A DNA stretch of 64,000 nucleotides, from NCBI GenBank assembly GCA_029204225.1, contig CM055097.1:27125039-27189038 (forward strand). Reading direction: 5' to 3'. This document shows, in pieces, positions 45,631 to 57,800 of this stretch. Made by a program: the position numbers and the translations under genes. This DNA comes from Diphasiastrum complanatum. Taxonomy: Eukaryota > Streptophyta > Lycopodiopsida > Lycopodiales > Lycopodiaceae. The first letter of the stretch is position 1; every line of letters begins with the position of its first letter. The notes under the pieces were generated by a model. It made no database searches and had not been told where the DNA came from. It saw only the letters and a list, made by a program, of their open reading frames with translations.

Positions 45631-46916
45631 ATTCCAATGGTTGAGTTCATATTATTAAAGTGTGGATGTATACATTGATTGCCTATCTTGAATATATCGA
45701 TTGGGGCCCACCTAACTCCTCCTTGTAATTGTCATGGCCTATCTTGAAAGGTTGTACATTCTAGATACTACAAAATTTGGTTTCTTTTCTTGGCAAAAAA
45801 TGAAGGAGTTGTGACGCTTGTTTCAAGAATAAGGGCTAGATATGAAATTTATAGCATAAAGAATAATTACATTCAACCTCTCTACTTAGCATAATGTAAA
45901 ACTCGATGAAATAGAACTAGATTGTAATATATGTTATTTTGTTAGGCATTAAAGTTTGATGTGTCTCTCATCATGTGCATGTACCACAAAATCTAGACCC
46001 ACCACAATACTTGTCAGGTTTTGCCACTATCGTTCATACATCAAGTGGAAGCATGCATCAAGTACATCCATGTTATGCCACAATTATACATAGATCAAGT
46101 GGGAGCTTACATCAAGTACATCCATAAGATTCATTTTTTGATAATGACATACTATGATTTAATGCAAATAGATCCAAGTACGTTCGAAACATGGCCCTCA
46201 ATAAAGTTATGTAGTATCTTGCCTTTTTTTTTTTTTTTTGAGAGAGAGACACAAGGCAAGGAGGCCACAACTAGTAACTTTGAACTAGCATTATTTACAC
46301 AGAGGTCAAAGCTGATAAAATCTCGTAGCTTGGTAGCATGTAAATTATGTAGATTGGTAACTTGGTACATAATTATGTTCTATCTATATGTCACAATTGC
46401 CAATCCCAATCCACTTGAAGTTTCTTGTTTGCATCACCTCCAACATGGGAAAGAGCATCAAAGGGCAATAATAAACTACCCATAGGACCCCACAAGTGCA
46501 AATAAGTGTGCAAACTTCCCCTAACCTTGACATATAGTGAAAGTAACATGTGATTTTCCAAAAGCTCAAGATTGATCTCATCTCAGATTTGCTAAATTTC
46601 TCAAACTTTCAAAGTTTTAGCAAGTGATTGGGAGGATACCTACATAGTGTTAATTCAAAAAGAATATCTAGGACAACTGAGCTCTATATGTGGACATGAT
46701 GTACCTAGCTACCAACAGATTTCAGATGAGGATGGTGATACATGAAGCCTGAGGACTTTTGTTCTCCCAGAATAGTGACCTAAGGGCTAAAAGATGTGAA
46801 ACATAGGACCCGGCCATTCTTGGATATAAGGTTGGCTATTCTATAATGCTTTTTATATGTTCACTTTTATCAGATAAGAAAAAGGGTGTACATGGACAAA
46901 GATGGCAATTGCTATA
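45631..46916. other. 3' flank of the STP gene and intergenic DNA
   Basis: No gene is seen. An imperfect tandem repeat of about 60 bp ('catcaagtacatccat') lies at 46035-46130, and a poly-T run near 46227. The last bases are probably the STP 3' UTR. Confidence 0.4.
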
Positions 46917-47452
46917 TTATATAGCATTCTCTGCTAGCTGGAGTGTGTGCAAGGGGTCTTCAAAGTGATTTTCTGTATCTGGTTTAACATCATCATCATC
47001 CTCAGCAGGAACAATGTGCCTCCAAAACCAGTGCTCTCTCCAAAGACTTGACATTTCTTCTATAGGGACATTTCTGGTCTCAGGAAGGAACAAGTAGACA
47101 TATATTGTCATGGTAGCTTCCCACCCAGCAAAAAACAGAAATATTCCCCACTTGAATTTACACAGCATGGCGAGAAATGCTTGTGCAATGGCAAACGTGA
47201 ACAAAAGGTTAACTGAAACTGTGATGCTTTGGCCAGCAGAACGAGTTTCAAGGGCAAATATTTCACTGGGAACTAGCCATCCCAAACCAGCCCAAGACCA
47301 TCCGAAGCCAGCCACAAACACACAGATGAACACCACAACCAGAGCTGAATAACTCTTTTCAAGTGAGACTTGATGTGGTCCATATTTAGCTTGCAGTACA
47401 ATAGCTATGACCACCTGCACAAACAGGTAAGGTTAGTGAAAACAAAGTTTGT

Positions 47453-47531
<79 letters not shown>

Positions 47532-50105
47532 TGGAGTAAATTTGCGTTGTGATCATTGTTTACATCTCGCATCTGCATGTGACATCGTCCACATTGATAA
47601 ACTCTTACAAAAGACCTATCAAATTTTAGCAGCACATAACCAACTGCACAATGATTTTCAGAAACTGCAATAGTTAAAGGTGACTGTACAGGAAGGAAAA
47701 CTCAAGCCCAGAAAAAGCAATTACACGAATTACTCACTGCCTTTTGCCACAGATAGTCAAGTTCTGCTTTTGTAAGGTTTTCTACCGTAAAGGCCATAAG
47801 GTGGCACACAGTAAGAGATGCATCCATCACAGGAGATCGCCAGGATTAAGCATGGCAATTGGAATTTATCTGGGTCATACATATAAGAGGTCACGTATAG
47901 ATTGGTATGTGGTGAATACTGAAATGGGTACATAAGCAGACTGTTATATACTCTACAAGATTAAAACAAAGAAAGATGAATAATTCAAGCACGTGTACGT
48001 GTTAGTGCAAGAGAATTATGTTTCTCGATTCTCGATCAAATAATGAATGCTGAATACTTTAAACAACCCAGTTCAAGACAGGCACCTGACAAAGCTTCGT
48101 GTTTTAAGTCAAACCTCAACTATGTTCTGTTGTTGGGCCATATGGCTTTGTTTCACCTCGTTCATAAACAATTTCTTCAAATGTGAATCGTAATTTCTTT
48201 GCACTGTGGAATTTTGACTGTTCTAGCGTACTGTTCATCGTGAAGAATTGTTTAAGGTCCTTGTTACAAAGGCAGGAAGCCATAGCTGGCAGCATAAAAT
48301 TTGGTGTAGTAGCTTATGTCGAACTTCAAAGTGGCTATCCTAGTGCAATATATTCCTAATTGCTTGTGTGACAATTGAACCCAAGCAGCTCCCTCAATTT
48401 AAGATGAGAAAACACTTTTTTATGTTTACACTTGAGTTAGTAAGTTACCTGACTCAATACCATCTGTATGCCACCAACCATAAAGAGAAATCTCCTTCCC
48501 CATCTGTCAACAGTGGCAATAGTGACTAAGGCCCCCACCACCATCACAGCTCCTGTTATGACAGATGAATAAAGAGAAGCATTTGTTCCAAAACCCAAAC
48601 TATTGAAGAGTACTGGGGCATAAAATAGGATTGAGTTGATCCCGGTCAAAAGCTGAAAGGCAGGAATCAGGATTGCCATGACCAACTGAGGCCGATTTCG
48701 TCTCTTGAGAATGTTTCTGAAGGGATGCTCAACTCTACTGGCAATGTCACTTGCTTGTACAAGATCTTCAAACTCTAGAGCTACATTGGTTGTGCCTCTT
48801 ATCTTCTCCAGCACTTTTCTTCCTTGTTCCAAGTAGCCTCTTTCAACAAGGCTGTTTGGAGTTTCAGGAAGAAAAAGCCCACCAAAGGTCATCAAAGATG
48901 CAGGCACAGCAGCTAGTCCCAACGACAGCCGCCATCCCCATGGTGTCAATCGTTGAGTCCCATAATTGACAAGATTTGCAGAAAGTATACCAATAGTAGT
49001 GGCAAGCTGGAACAGCATGTTTAAACCTCCCCGCAAATTAGCAGGTGCCATTTCTGATAAATATACTGGTACAGCCTGCAATTGAGATCACATACTCAAA
49101 ATGGCTGCGATGGATCTCTGGTGAATCAAAAGCATCTTTGCTGCAGTATTGAGATGAAAACAAGTTGGCGCAGGATGCTCAGAAAGGGCAAGTTTACATC
49201 TTCGTATACTACTCTGAACAAGATCTTGTAGTTAATCTTGAGCTGGAAGAGAGGCCAATTAATGGAAAAGGCAGTTTAAGGTGAGCGTTGCAAAACCAAG
49301 CTGCAGTTTAAATAACACTGCAGCTTTTTCTCTGGAAAATTTCAATTGGCAAAAACTCAACCAAAAGCTCAATTGCAGTAATCTCTCAAAGTATGAAGAC
49401 GCACAAGCAGTGGTGAACTAACCTGATTACCAAAACCAACGCCTATACCAAGCATGATTCGACCACAAATAAGCGTCGGCAAGTTCATTGCTACTGCATT
49501 AAGACCAGCTCCAACCAGAAAAGAGAATCCACCGATCAAAATCGTTGGTCTTCGTCCCCATATTCTTGTTGTATAAGAGGCTCCGAAGGTGGCAATCAGG
49601 CCAGCAATATACAACGATGAGGTGAAAGCCGCAAGGCCCTGGTTATCATACTTGCAGTAATTATTGTATTGGGAATTCGGCTCCTTCTTTTTCCTTTCCA
49701 CTACTGGGAAGAATTTTTGCAAGAAGTCATCCATGGATGTTACTCCGCCTTTAGGCCGGTACAACATCAGCTGGTTTAGTTTGATCGTTCAAAATCTTCC
49801 AAGCAAGTAATATATGGATTAAGGAACAGAAAGAAAACATGAATCGGCAAAAAAAAACTCCGGTTTATGATACTGATAGGTAGGATTGAGTGATTCAAAG
49901 TGTTTATTGCAAAAGCAGCATAATCAAAGACCTTCGGTTGAAGCAAGAAAAGAAAAGAATTAACTTCACCTGAGATTCCAATATCATATCCAAAGAGTAG
50001 ACCTGCGCTAGCAGCCACAGTACAAGCCAGCACAACATAAGCAGTGGGACGTCCATCATACTGCCTGGACTGATCTCTTCTCACTGCAAAAACACCCCCT
50101 GCCAT
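46917..50105 (-). CDS. STP: Sugar transport protein (STP-type hexose/H+ symporter), four exons, 528 aa
   Basis: This MFS monosaccharide/proton symporter of the plasma membrane imports hexoses from the apoplast. Exons: 50105-49970, 49748-49423, 49075-48449 and 47414-46917; all introns are GT-AG and the 1587-base CDS is open. The start is the ATG of MAGGVFAVRR; the upstream in-frame TTG is not a start. Twelve helices are expected. Visible family motifs are GYDIGISGGVTSMDDF (39-54), RIWGRRP (107-113), CGRIMLGIGVGFGNQ (140-154), PETPNSLVERG (224-234), QLLTGINSILFYAPVLF (295-311), DRWGRR (344-349), GWLVPSEIF (408-416) and PETRNVPIEEM (474-484). Cys77 and Cys448 match the lid disulfide known in STP10; Asp41 and Arg142 correspond to its proton-coupling pair. 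Length fits STPs (about 500-525 aa). The third intron holds a (CT)36 tract. The exact substrate cannot be read from sequence. Confidence 0.93.
47457..47528. repeat. (CT)36 microsatellite in STP intron 3
   Basis: This pure CT run lies about 45 bases from the intron's 3' splice site at 47415. On the transcribed strand it is GA-rich, so it is not a polypyrimidine tract. Confidence 0.95.
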
Positions 50106-51911
50106 TATCACTTCCAAGGCTTAAAGCCTAAGCCTTCGTCTTTACTGATTCCCACACCACAATACTGTCGATCACTGTCATACACAATTGATCTTACAAC
50201 CATGACCTCGGCTTTCACAGCTTGAGCAGTGCCTTGTGATGTCTCCCTCTCTATTCATGGCTGCTATGCTCAGAAAAGAACTACCTGTGCTGAGATCGAG
50301 ATGGTGAGGTACACGCATTGATCTGTGTGGAGAACATGAGCTCAACGTATCCGCCAAAATAACGAAACCCCAGAAGATGAATCGGCTTACTGTTTTGATG
50401 GGCCCTCTGTCGCTTTTAAAGCAATTATAAAAAGCACGCATATGTCAACAGCGAAATAGACAGTCAATTAACACATACAAGTGGGTTATGCACACATACT
50501 CAGACTTCAGAGAATGTGAGTGTAATTCTTGCTGTGGGCTACGGGCAGACTGCAGCTTAGAATTCCTGTTGACAGCACGTCATGCATAGGAATTGCTGAC
50601 GACATGCTTTTGTGTGTTCAAACCGCGCATCATTCGTGTTCCTTCTTCACGAGTTTAACTAATATTAAGCGTCTGAAGGTCTGAACGTTTTTGCCGGTAA
50701 TGATCCTAAATACATGCATAACATAATTTCTCATGATGTATACTGGTCAGTGCTTGTACAGCAATCGTAGGTCGGTCTGGACGCTGTGGCCGGTGATCCC
50801 AAATATACGATGAAGATATTTCTCATGTATACTGCTCTCGGTGCTTGCACAGCAAACAAAACGTCACCAATTCTTCCTGTTTAATATTGGCCTTGAGCAT
50901 GCTTTGGCGTGAATTATTTCAGATAATCCTCGTCTCTATGAATAGATCCTGCAAAGTCACAGAGCTATTATAAGGAATTGCTTGATATTTTGCAGTCGCT
51001 TGAATTTCTGCAATTCTTCATTATCCAGTCACCTTGACCACGCCGTGGAGCTCATTATCAACAAGGGGATGACGACTAATTTGTACACAGTCTAAAAACT
51101 TTTTGATCGTCAAATCCTTGACTTTGCTGAAAAATCGTATGGACAGGAGAACCGATCGTTTAAAATCTCTGCATTTTATTGGTTTTCTAGTGATAAAGTG
51201 CTTTTTTCCCCCTCTTGCATTGCTTTTTTCCCCCTCATACGGTGCTTTTCATTCTTGAAAATCAACCCATATTCTTAGATACTCGTAGATGCATGAATCC
51301 ACGGAGATTCTATATTCAATGGAAAATAGTTGCTGTTGCTGCTGGTGCATGCATGACACCATTTCGAGTGGGGCCAGTGGAGTAGGCCACCCAACTCATC
51401 TTCTCCAGCCACGTGAGCTACTGTGATTCCAATCAATGAAACAAAATCATATCAAGGTCTCCATCAACAAGGACTTCATCAACAAGCACTAATGACCTGG
51501 GGTTGGAGTTTGCCACCTACTGGAACTCCAGTTCCAACTCTTGTACGCCAAACCGCAATTCCCACCATAAATCTAAGGGTGGATTTAGATTGATCCAAGT
51601 TGGCTCGATTGGTTACCTTGGCATCCAAAGTTTCTTTGATCCCAGATTCCCACCATAAATCTAAGGGTGGATTGAGATTGATCTAAGTTGGCTCGATTGG
51701 TTACTTTGGCATCCAAAGTTTCTTTGATCCCAGATTCAAGTCCCGCTTGGAAACTAAGATGCACTTTTTAAGCATAGTGTAAGGTTCATGTGCAATGGAT
51801 TCACCCGATGTGATGGTCCAAAACTTTTCGTTCAAATACTTTATAATTCCTTACCCAAGCCATAATGCCCTACCTGAAGAGTTGTCGATCAAGTTTCCAC
51901 CCATTAAGAGG
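50106..51911. other. STP promoter region and intergenic DNA
   Basis: 50106-50500 is the likely STP 5' UTR and promoter; a small open frame there (50178-50441, minus) has no recognisable homology. A short duplication 'gcttttttccccctc' lies near 51208-51240. An 88-bp tandem duplication occupies 51561-51737. No other gene is seen. Confidence 0.45.
51561..51737. repeat. 88-bp tandem duplication
   Basis: Units start at 51561 and 51649 (cccaccataaatctaagggt) and differ at about four positions. Confidence 0.9.
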
Positions 51912-52183
51912 ACGTAAATACCTACAGATTTTTTTTCAAGTGTATTTGAAAGTTGCCTTAAATGGCAAAATTTTGTACTTTTGAAAAGTATGAGCAATAA
52001 ATACCTTACAGATTTGTAAGGTACTTTTGCTATTTTTAGAAAGTCTAAGAATCACATTAGATTTTTGTAATGTTCAATTGCTATTTTTAGAAAGTCAGAT
52101 GAAATATGAATTTGCTATTTTTGAAAATCGACTTTCTAAAAATAGAAAAAAAAAATTTAAAAAAAATCTACTGGCATTTACGT
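51912..52183. mobile_element. Foldback MITE-like element (272 bp)
   Basis: The terminal inverted repeats are about 25 bp: ACGTAAATACCTACAGATTT at 51912, and ACGTAAATGCCAGTAGATTT on the other strand at 52183. Inside, CTATTTTTAGAAAGTC occurs directly twice (52030-52045, 52081-52096) and once inverted (52130-52145). The interior is AT-rich and non-coding. The target duplication is not clear. Confidence 0.65.
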
Positions 52184-53287
52184 AGGGGAAGTAAGTGAGA
52201 TGATCATCGACCCTCCAAACTTGCCAGCTTGATTAGTCCATTTTCTTTAACATGGTGGGCAATGTCCCAAGGCACAAAGAACCACTTTCACTTGTACCTA
52301 TGTCACAAAGGCCACCTACTAACACCTCATGTGCCATGTGGTGGCAATTAAAACTAAGCCTCAAAGAGGGGGAGGCCCCTTTTTTCCCAATGGACCAATC
52401 TTATGCCTCCATTTTAAATAAGGGACTTGTCCAACAACCTATTTTCAAAACCACCTTAATATCAAACAACAACTTTTTGGTCTTCCACTCCTAGTTCTAC
52501 TTAGTTGAGTTAGATCATCATGAAAAAATAGTCTTAGAAGACCCAAATTCTCATGGTGCATGAGTAAACATGTTTGGGCAAGTGTACTCCTAGCAAGGAA
52601 ATGCATTTTTTCATTGCTGTGACTAAATAACCTTACCTATGTGTAACTCTCCACAACACTTATAGTCTATCACTCATGTGTCATGTGTCTTATTCAAAAT
52701 AATAACAACCATAATTTTATTATTTACAAAATGAATCCATTTTGGACATCCTCGTACATCCCACATAGAACATACCATACGGAATGTGGGAACTTTCATA
52801 TGGAACATAAGAACCTTGTAGAAAGAATAGATTGAAGCACTTTGTCATTGAATAATCCAACTTTCTCTTGACAGCAAAGATGGATCTGAACAATAAGTCA
52901 ACGTGAAAGCTTTCACAACTACAAAACCATGGATCTCAACAATTTTTAGAGGCGTGTCATGCTTATTGGATTATGGATAAAATATTAGCCTTTTGTGGTC
53001 TTAAAATACTAGCTTTGATCACAATAATGCTTGCCAATTAAACATGCATATGTTGATTCTTATTGAGGTGCAACATAACACGAATAAAGAACATATGGCA
53101 TGGGGACAATATCAATGGTCATGTAATAAATGTGTAGCCAAAATCAAAATGTGACCCCACAAGTTACACTTATTCATGTTATCTACATTATCACACTCAA
53201 AGGCTTACTTTGCATTTTCGATTTTTCAAACTATTATTTGAGTTTTTCAAAGAGCATATCTATAAAGATTACCAGGTGTAGATCCTT
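52184..53287. other. Unassigned intergenic DNA
   Basis: No gene or repeat family is recognised. Confidence 0.4.
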
Positions 53288-53400
53288 AAGACCCCGTTGC
53301 ATACACCAAAAGGGGTTGTGCAGCGAAACCACCCAACCAAAAAGAAATTGATGATCAAACCTCAATCAGCTTCGTGGTGACTGAACACAAGAGAGGAGAG
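53288..53400. repeat. Interspersed repeat copy shared with 2893-3010
   Basis: 'ccgttgcatacaccaaaagg' through 'caatcagcttc' parallels 2893-2975 in the same orientation. Confidence 0.55.
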
Positions 53401-53739
53401 GTTTCTAGCAACTAAATACTGAAATCTGAAAGTGAAGCAGGGTATGCTTGAGATACCAGTGAGACATAGATGAGGTGGCTAAAGAGTGAGAATCATTTCT
53501 GATGGTGTAGCATATCATTTGTTGACCTAGAACATCCATGACCCAGGAATATGTACATGAAGAAGAGAATGCATAGAAAGTACGTAAGTAATGGTATGAA
53601 GTATAAACAAGGAATGAGGTGAAAAATAGGCATGGAAAACTAGAACTACAAGCAAGATCATAAGAAAAATAGAAAGAAAGAAATAAAAAATGTAAAATTT
53701 ATACTAGGGAGAAGATGTTAAATTGGGTCAACAAAAAAC
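53401..53739. other. 3' flank of the large gypsy element
   Basis: This is an A-rich stretch on the plus strand. The 3' LTR expected after the integrase end could not be recognised. Confidence 0.4.
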
Positions 53740-54960
53740 AACTCTTCGTAATACCGCCTTAGACGACCACCGTTTATGACAGTGTCTAGGAGGATTCTGT
53801 CAAGTGTTTGCAATTGGACTGCACCATTATGAAAGATTTTATTAATAAATAAAGCCTCTCACTTCTGAATTTCAATTTGTCGGGGTGCTTCCTGGATGTA
53901 TAAAGAAGCACCTGGTCACCTAAATGTAGATCTTTATTGTGTAGGTGACGGTCATGCCAGGCCTTTTGGCGTCGTTTATTAACAAGTTGTGCATGGTAAG
54001 ATATAAGTCTTGTCTCGCATAATTGGGTTAACGTAAATAGCCTGGTTTTGAGTTGTTGTTCGATTGCAACTTTTTCACAGAGATCTGTTAAAAAAGCTTC
54101 CATGACTCGTAATGATGGAACTAAGAATTCTACTGGCATTACCGCCTCTTGACCATATACTAAGTGGAAAGCGGTAACCCACCCAGTGGCTTTCTTCGGG
54201 GTGGTGCTGTAAGCCCAAACAGCTGAGAAACATTTTGTTTCCCAATCAGAACGACTGGTTTCAACTATCTTGGTCAAAATTTTACATATCGTCTTGTTAG
54301 TTGATTCAGCCTGGCCATTACATCTAGGGTAGTACGGGGTACTTTTTCTGTGAACAACAGGGTAATGGCGTAGGAGGTTATCAATGACAACATTTAAAAA
54401 ATGTGTGCCACGATCACTAACTAACTCAATGGGACAGCCAAAACGTGTAATAATGTTTTCATAAAGAAAAAAAACGCGCGAATGTTTTTGCATTGACGTC
54501 CTTTGTTGCTCGAGCCTCCACCCACTTAGTGGCGTAATCTGTGGCTATGAGGATGTAACGAGCTTGAGTATGTTTTGCTGCTGGACTAATTGGTCCAACA
54601 AAGTCAATTTCTCACTTATGGAAGGCTTCGCCTTCTATAATGGGAGTCAATGGCGTGAAATGCTTTGGTATTTTTCTTGGCTCGTTGACAAACATCACAT
54701 GCTTTAATGACAACAAACATGTCCTTAAACAAAGATGGCCACCACAGTCCTGCTCGAAGGATAATCTTTGTTGTGGCTTCAGCAGAAAAGTGGCCACCTC
54801 CAATGCCCTCATGAGCCTGAGATATGATAGGTCGTATCTCATATTCATAAGCACATCGGCGAATGATACCGTCAATGCCCCTTTTGTAAAGTTGTCCCGC
54901 AATTAACTGAAAGGGCGCTGCTTTTAGCAAAAAATTTCTTTTTGCCGCCGCACTCAGGCC
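53740..54960 (-). pseudogene. Gypsy integrase of element J
   Basis: The zinc-binding part (about 54930-54690) reads AHEGIGGGHFSAEATTKIIL, then WWPSLFKDMF and ACDVCQRAKK. The core reads EIDFVGPISPAAKHTQARYI, TDYATKWVEARATKD, CPIELVSDRGTHFLN and NGQAESTNKTICKILTKIVE, so the D,D,E triad is recognisable. The C-terminal part reads WHDRHLHNKDLHLGDQVLLY, then INGGRLRRYYEE near 53745. Lesions: a frameshift near 54655, a TGG-to-TGA-type stop at 54612-54614 (HK*EIDFVGP), a one-base slip in a T run near 54470, and stops after 53786. Confidence 0.8.
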
Positions 54961-56928
54961 TTCTTTGAGTCTGTCTGTTGTGAGGAACTGGGTGATCTCC
55001 TCAGCCCATAAGGGTGTAACATCGATCTGAAAAAGGCATACATCAGAGAGATCATCGTTGACTGGTGCAGCTGCTTTTTTAGCACTTGGTAGTCTGGAAA
55101 GGTGGTCCGCCATGAAATGTTGGGTCCCTTTTCGAACGACTATGCGAAAATTAAATTCCTCTAAAATCAACAGCCATCGAGCTATACGTCCCGTTTTACA
55201 GGATTTATTAGCGATATAATGAAGGGCTTGATGGTCTGTGTAGAACGCAAAGGTCTGGCCTAATAAATAATGTCTTAGTTGTTGCACAACATAGACCATC
55301 GCCAATGCTTTTCTCTCGGTGGTTGTATAGTTTACTTCAGCACGCACCAATTGCCTGCTCAAGAAACGTATTGGGAAGTCTTTGCCATACTCGTCCGATT
55401 GTGCAAGAAGACCTCCAATGGCATACTTACTTGCGTCAGTATGTACATGGAACTCTTTCGTGTAATCTGGCGAGCGGAGTATGGGAGCCGTGGTGAGGGC
55501 TGTTTTCAACTCGTCAAAGGCCTTAATTTGTTCTTTGGTCCAACGAGGATCTACCACAACTAAATAAACGAGGCGTGCCTTGCCGGGATAGTCGATTATA
55601 AGTTTGCGATAATAATTGGTATGACCAAGGAAGACATATACTTCCTTCACTGTTCAAGGTAAGGGCATGTCCACTATAACTTTGATTTTTGACGGGTCGG
55701 TAGAAATACCGTCCTTTGAAATTATATGCCCGAGTACGACCCCATGGGTGACCCATATTTGGCATTTATCAGGGTTTAGTGAGATTCCAAATCTACGACA
55801 ACGAATGAAGATTTTCTCCAGGGTGTCAAGGTGTGTAGCCGCGGAGGAATGTACACCTAGATTATCGAGATAAATCTCCACAATTCGATGTAACAGATCT
55901 TGAAAGGCCAATTGCATGACCCTTTGGAACGTTGAAGGGGCGTTGCATAAGCCAAAAGGCATAACGTTATAAGCATAAACCTTGTTCTCTGTTGCAAAGG
56001 CCGTTTTATGTTTATCTTCTAGGGCTATTTGAACAAGAAAATACCCAATGAATCCATCTAAGAAGCTAAAAACTTCAGCTCCTGCCATTTCCTCTAGGAT
56101 TTGAGTCGTTAAAGACAAGGGAAAATGGTCTTTCTTCGTAACCACATTAAGGTTTTTGAGATCGACACAGATACGAAGCTTGCCATTTTTCTTGGGTACA
56201 ACCACAATGGGTGATACCCAATTAGTATGTTGAACTTCATAAATGAAGCCAGCATCCAACAATTTCTTAATATCTTCGTCGATCCTCTCACGATAGACAG
56301 GGTTAGATCGATAGAGTTTAGCCCTAATAGGCTTAGCATTGTCTTCTAAAAGAATCCTATGGACGACTATTTCAGGTGAAATTCCTTTAATTTTTGTATA
56401 ATTCCATGCAAATACATCCCTGTATTTGCGAAGTAATGTTTCCAGATCAGCAAGTTGGATTGATGACAAATGTGCACCAACATGAACTATTCGATCTATC
56501 TCCTCGGCAGGATCTTTAAGGTTGAGTGGAATGGTCTTAGAAGGTCCTTCAAAGGAGTTGAAATTTGGTGTAGGCTCCCGATGTGGCTGTGGTAACTGGA
56601 TAACAACTTCATCCAATGTAAAGTCTTTGAACTTCTGTGGAAGATCAAAAGGTGGGTCGACAAAAGGTTCGGGAACTTTGGGAATCATCTGAGGCGATTC
56701 ACTACCATACGTGGAAGCTTGGTCGGATTGTTTGGTTTCTGTCCCTTTTGACAAGGGCTTGATCGGCTGTTTAAGCTTCTCACGCATCTGTTTTTGACGT
56801 TCGGTTAGTTTTGTATCAATAACTTTAGCTTTTTGTAACCGAGGTTTTTGCTGTTTTTGAGTGGGCGGTGTTGGTGCCTCACTTATCAGATCGTCGTCGA
56901 TTGTATCCCAGACTTCGTCGGGATACAC
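54961..56928 (-). pseudogene. Gypsy reverse transcriptase and RNase H of element J
   Basis: RT motifs: RYRDVFAWNYTKIKGISPEI, KKLLDAGFIYEVQHTNWVSP, VVVPKKNGKLRICVDLKNLN, FLDGFIGYFLVQIALEDKHK, FATENKVYAYNVMPFGLCNA and PSTFQRVMQLAFQDLL. The catalytic site is YLDN (codons 55861-55872) in place of YLDD, so the second Asp is lost. A TGA stop at 55654-55656 lies between RT and the connection domain. RNase H reads FHVHTDASKYAIGGLLAQSD, TTTERKALAMVYVVQQLRHY, FAFYTDHQALHYI and MADHLSRLPSA. Confidence 0.85.
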
Positions 56929-57020
56929 ATTTCATGTATATACTTTGGGTTTGGGCTTGTATGTTTGTGTGTTGGGTACCTTGGATGTCAGTTGGACGTG
57001 AGCCAACGGTCCTGGTGTCG

Positions 57021-57800
57021 TTATCTCTTAGGAATTGATTTTGGCGGATAAGGTTGTGCATCTAGATATAGGAGTACATGTTCATCTGTCATGTCTACAT
57101 CATCCATGGAAAGAATACCTTCTTCCGAAACATGGGCGGTAGAGACACTAGGTTCTCCTGGGCACCACACTATAGAAATCAGGTCAATCATCATAAGTGG
57201 GATGATGGGTGTGTCAATGTCTGTAGAGGATGGGAGAATATCCACATCTGCTGCAGCAGTTTTGATACGACATCGATTGGAATCAGTACAGTTCACAGTG
57301 GCTAGTGCGTGACCCCAATTGATTATGTCCGTGGATCTCGTATAGTGACCTTTTTGTTGGATCGGGACGCTATCTGATTCGTCATATGTTGTGGATGACC
57401 AATCATCGTATACCTTGGCGGGCTTGACATGGCCTGTTGAGTCAACCGTGACTCGTTTATCGTGGTTACCAAAGGTAATTTTGCTATGCTTCCAATCTTG
57501 GACAACACCTGCCATCTGGAGCCAGGGTGTACCAAGAAGGAGTTTATATGTATTGTTATCTTCTGGTAAATCTAAGATGACACAATCTAGCACAAATTTG
57601 ACACCTGCTATGTGAACTTTTATATTTGATAAATGACCAGCAGGTCAGTAACTCGTTGATCAACCATGCAAAGTTTATATCGTGGTTGACCGAGGGTATG
57701 AAAGCCCCATGACTTTGCTAATGACAAAGCCATGATATTAATGCCTGATCCGCTATCTAGGATAGCAAATATTGCGGGATAGTCTTTATAGGACAAAGGT
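57021..57800 (-). pseudogene. Gypsy aspartic protease of element J, frameshifted
   Basis: The active site reads FAILDSGSGINIMALSLAKS (about 57770), with DSG intact. After a frameshift near 57645 the fold continues HIAGVKFVLDCVILDLPED, then LLLGTPWLQMAGVVQDW (the C-terminal ILG-type motif). It then runs into a poorly conserved linker that breaks frame again near 57021 before RT. Confidence 0.75.

Noticed and set aside
50178-50441. Small protein upstream of STP
   Set aside because: It lies in the STP leader or promoter, has no homology, and could at most be an upstream ORF.
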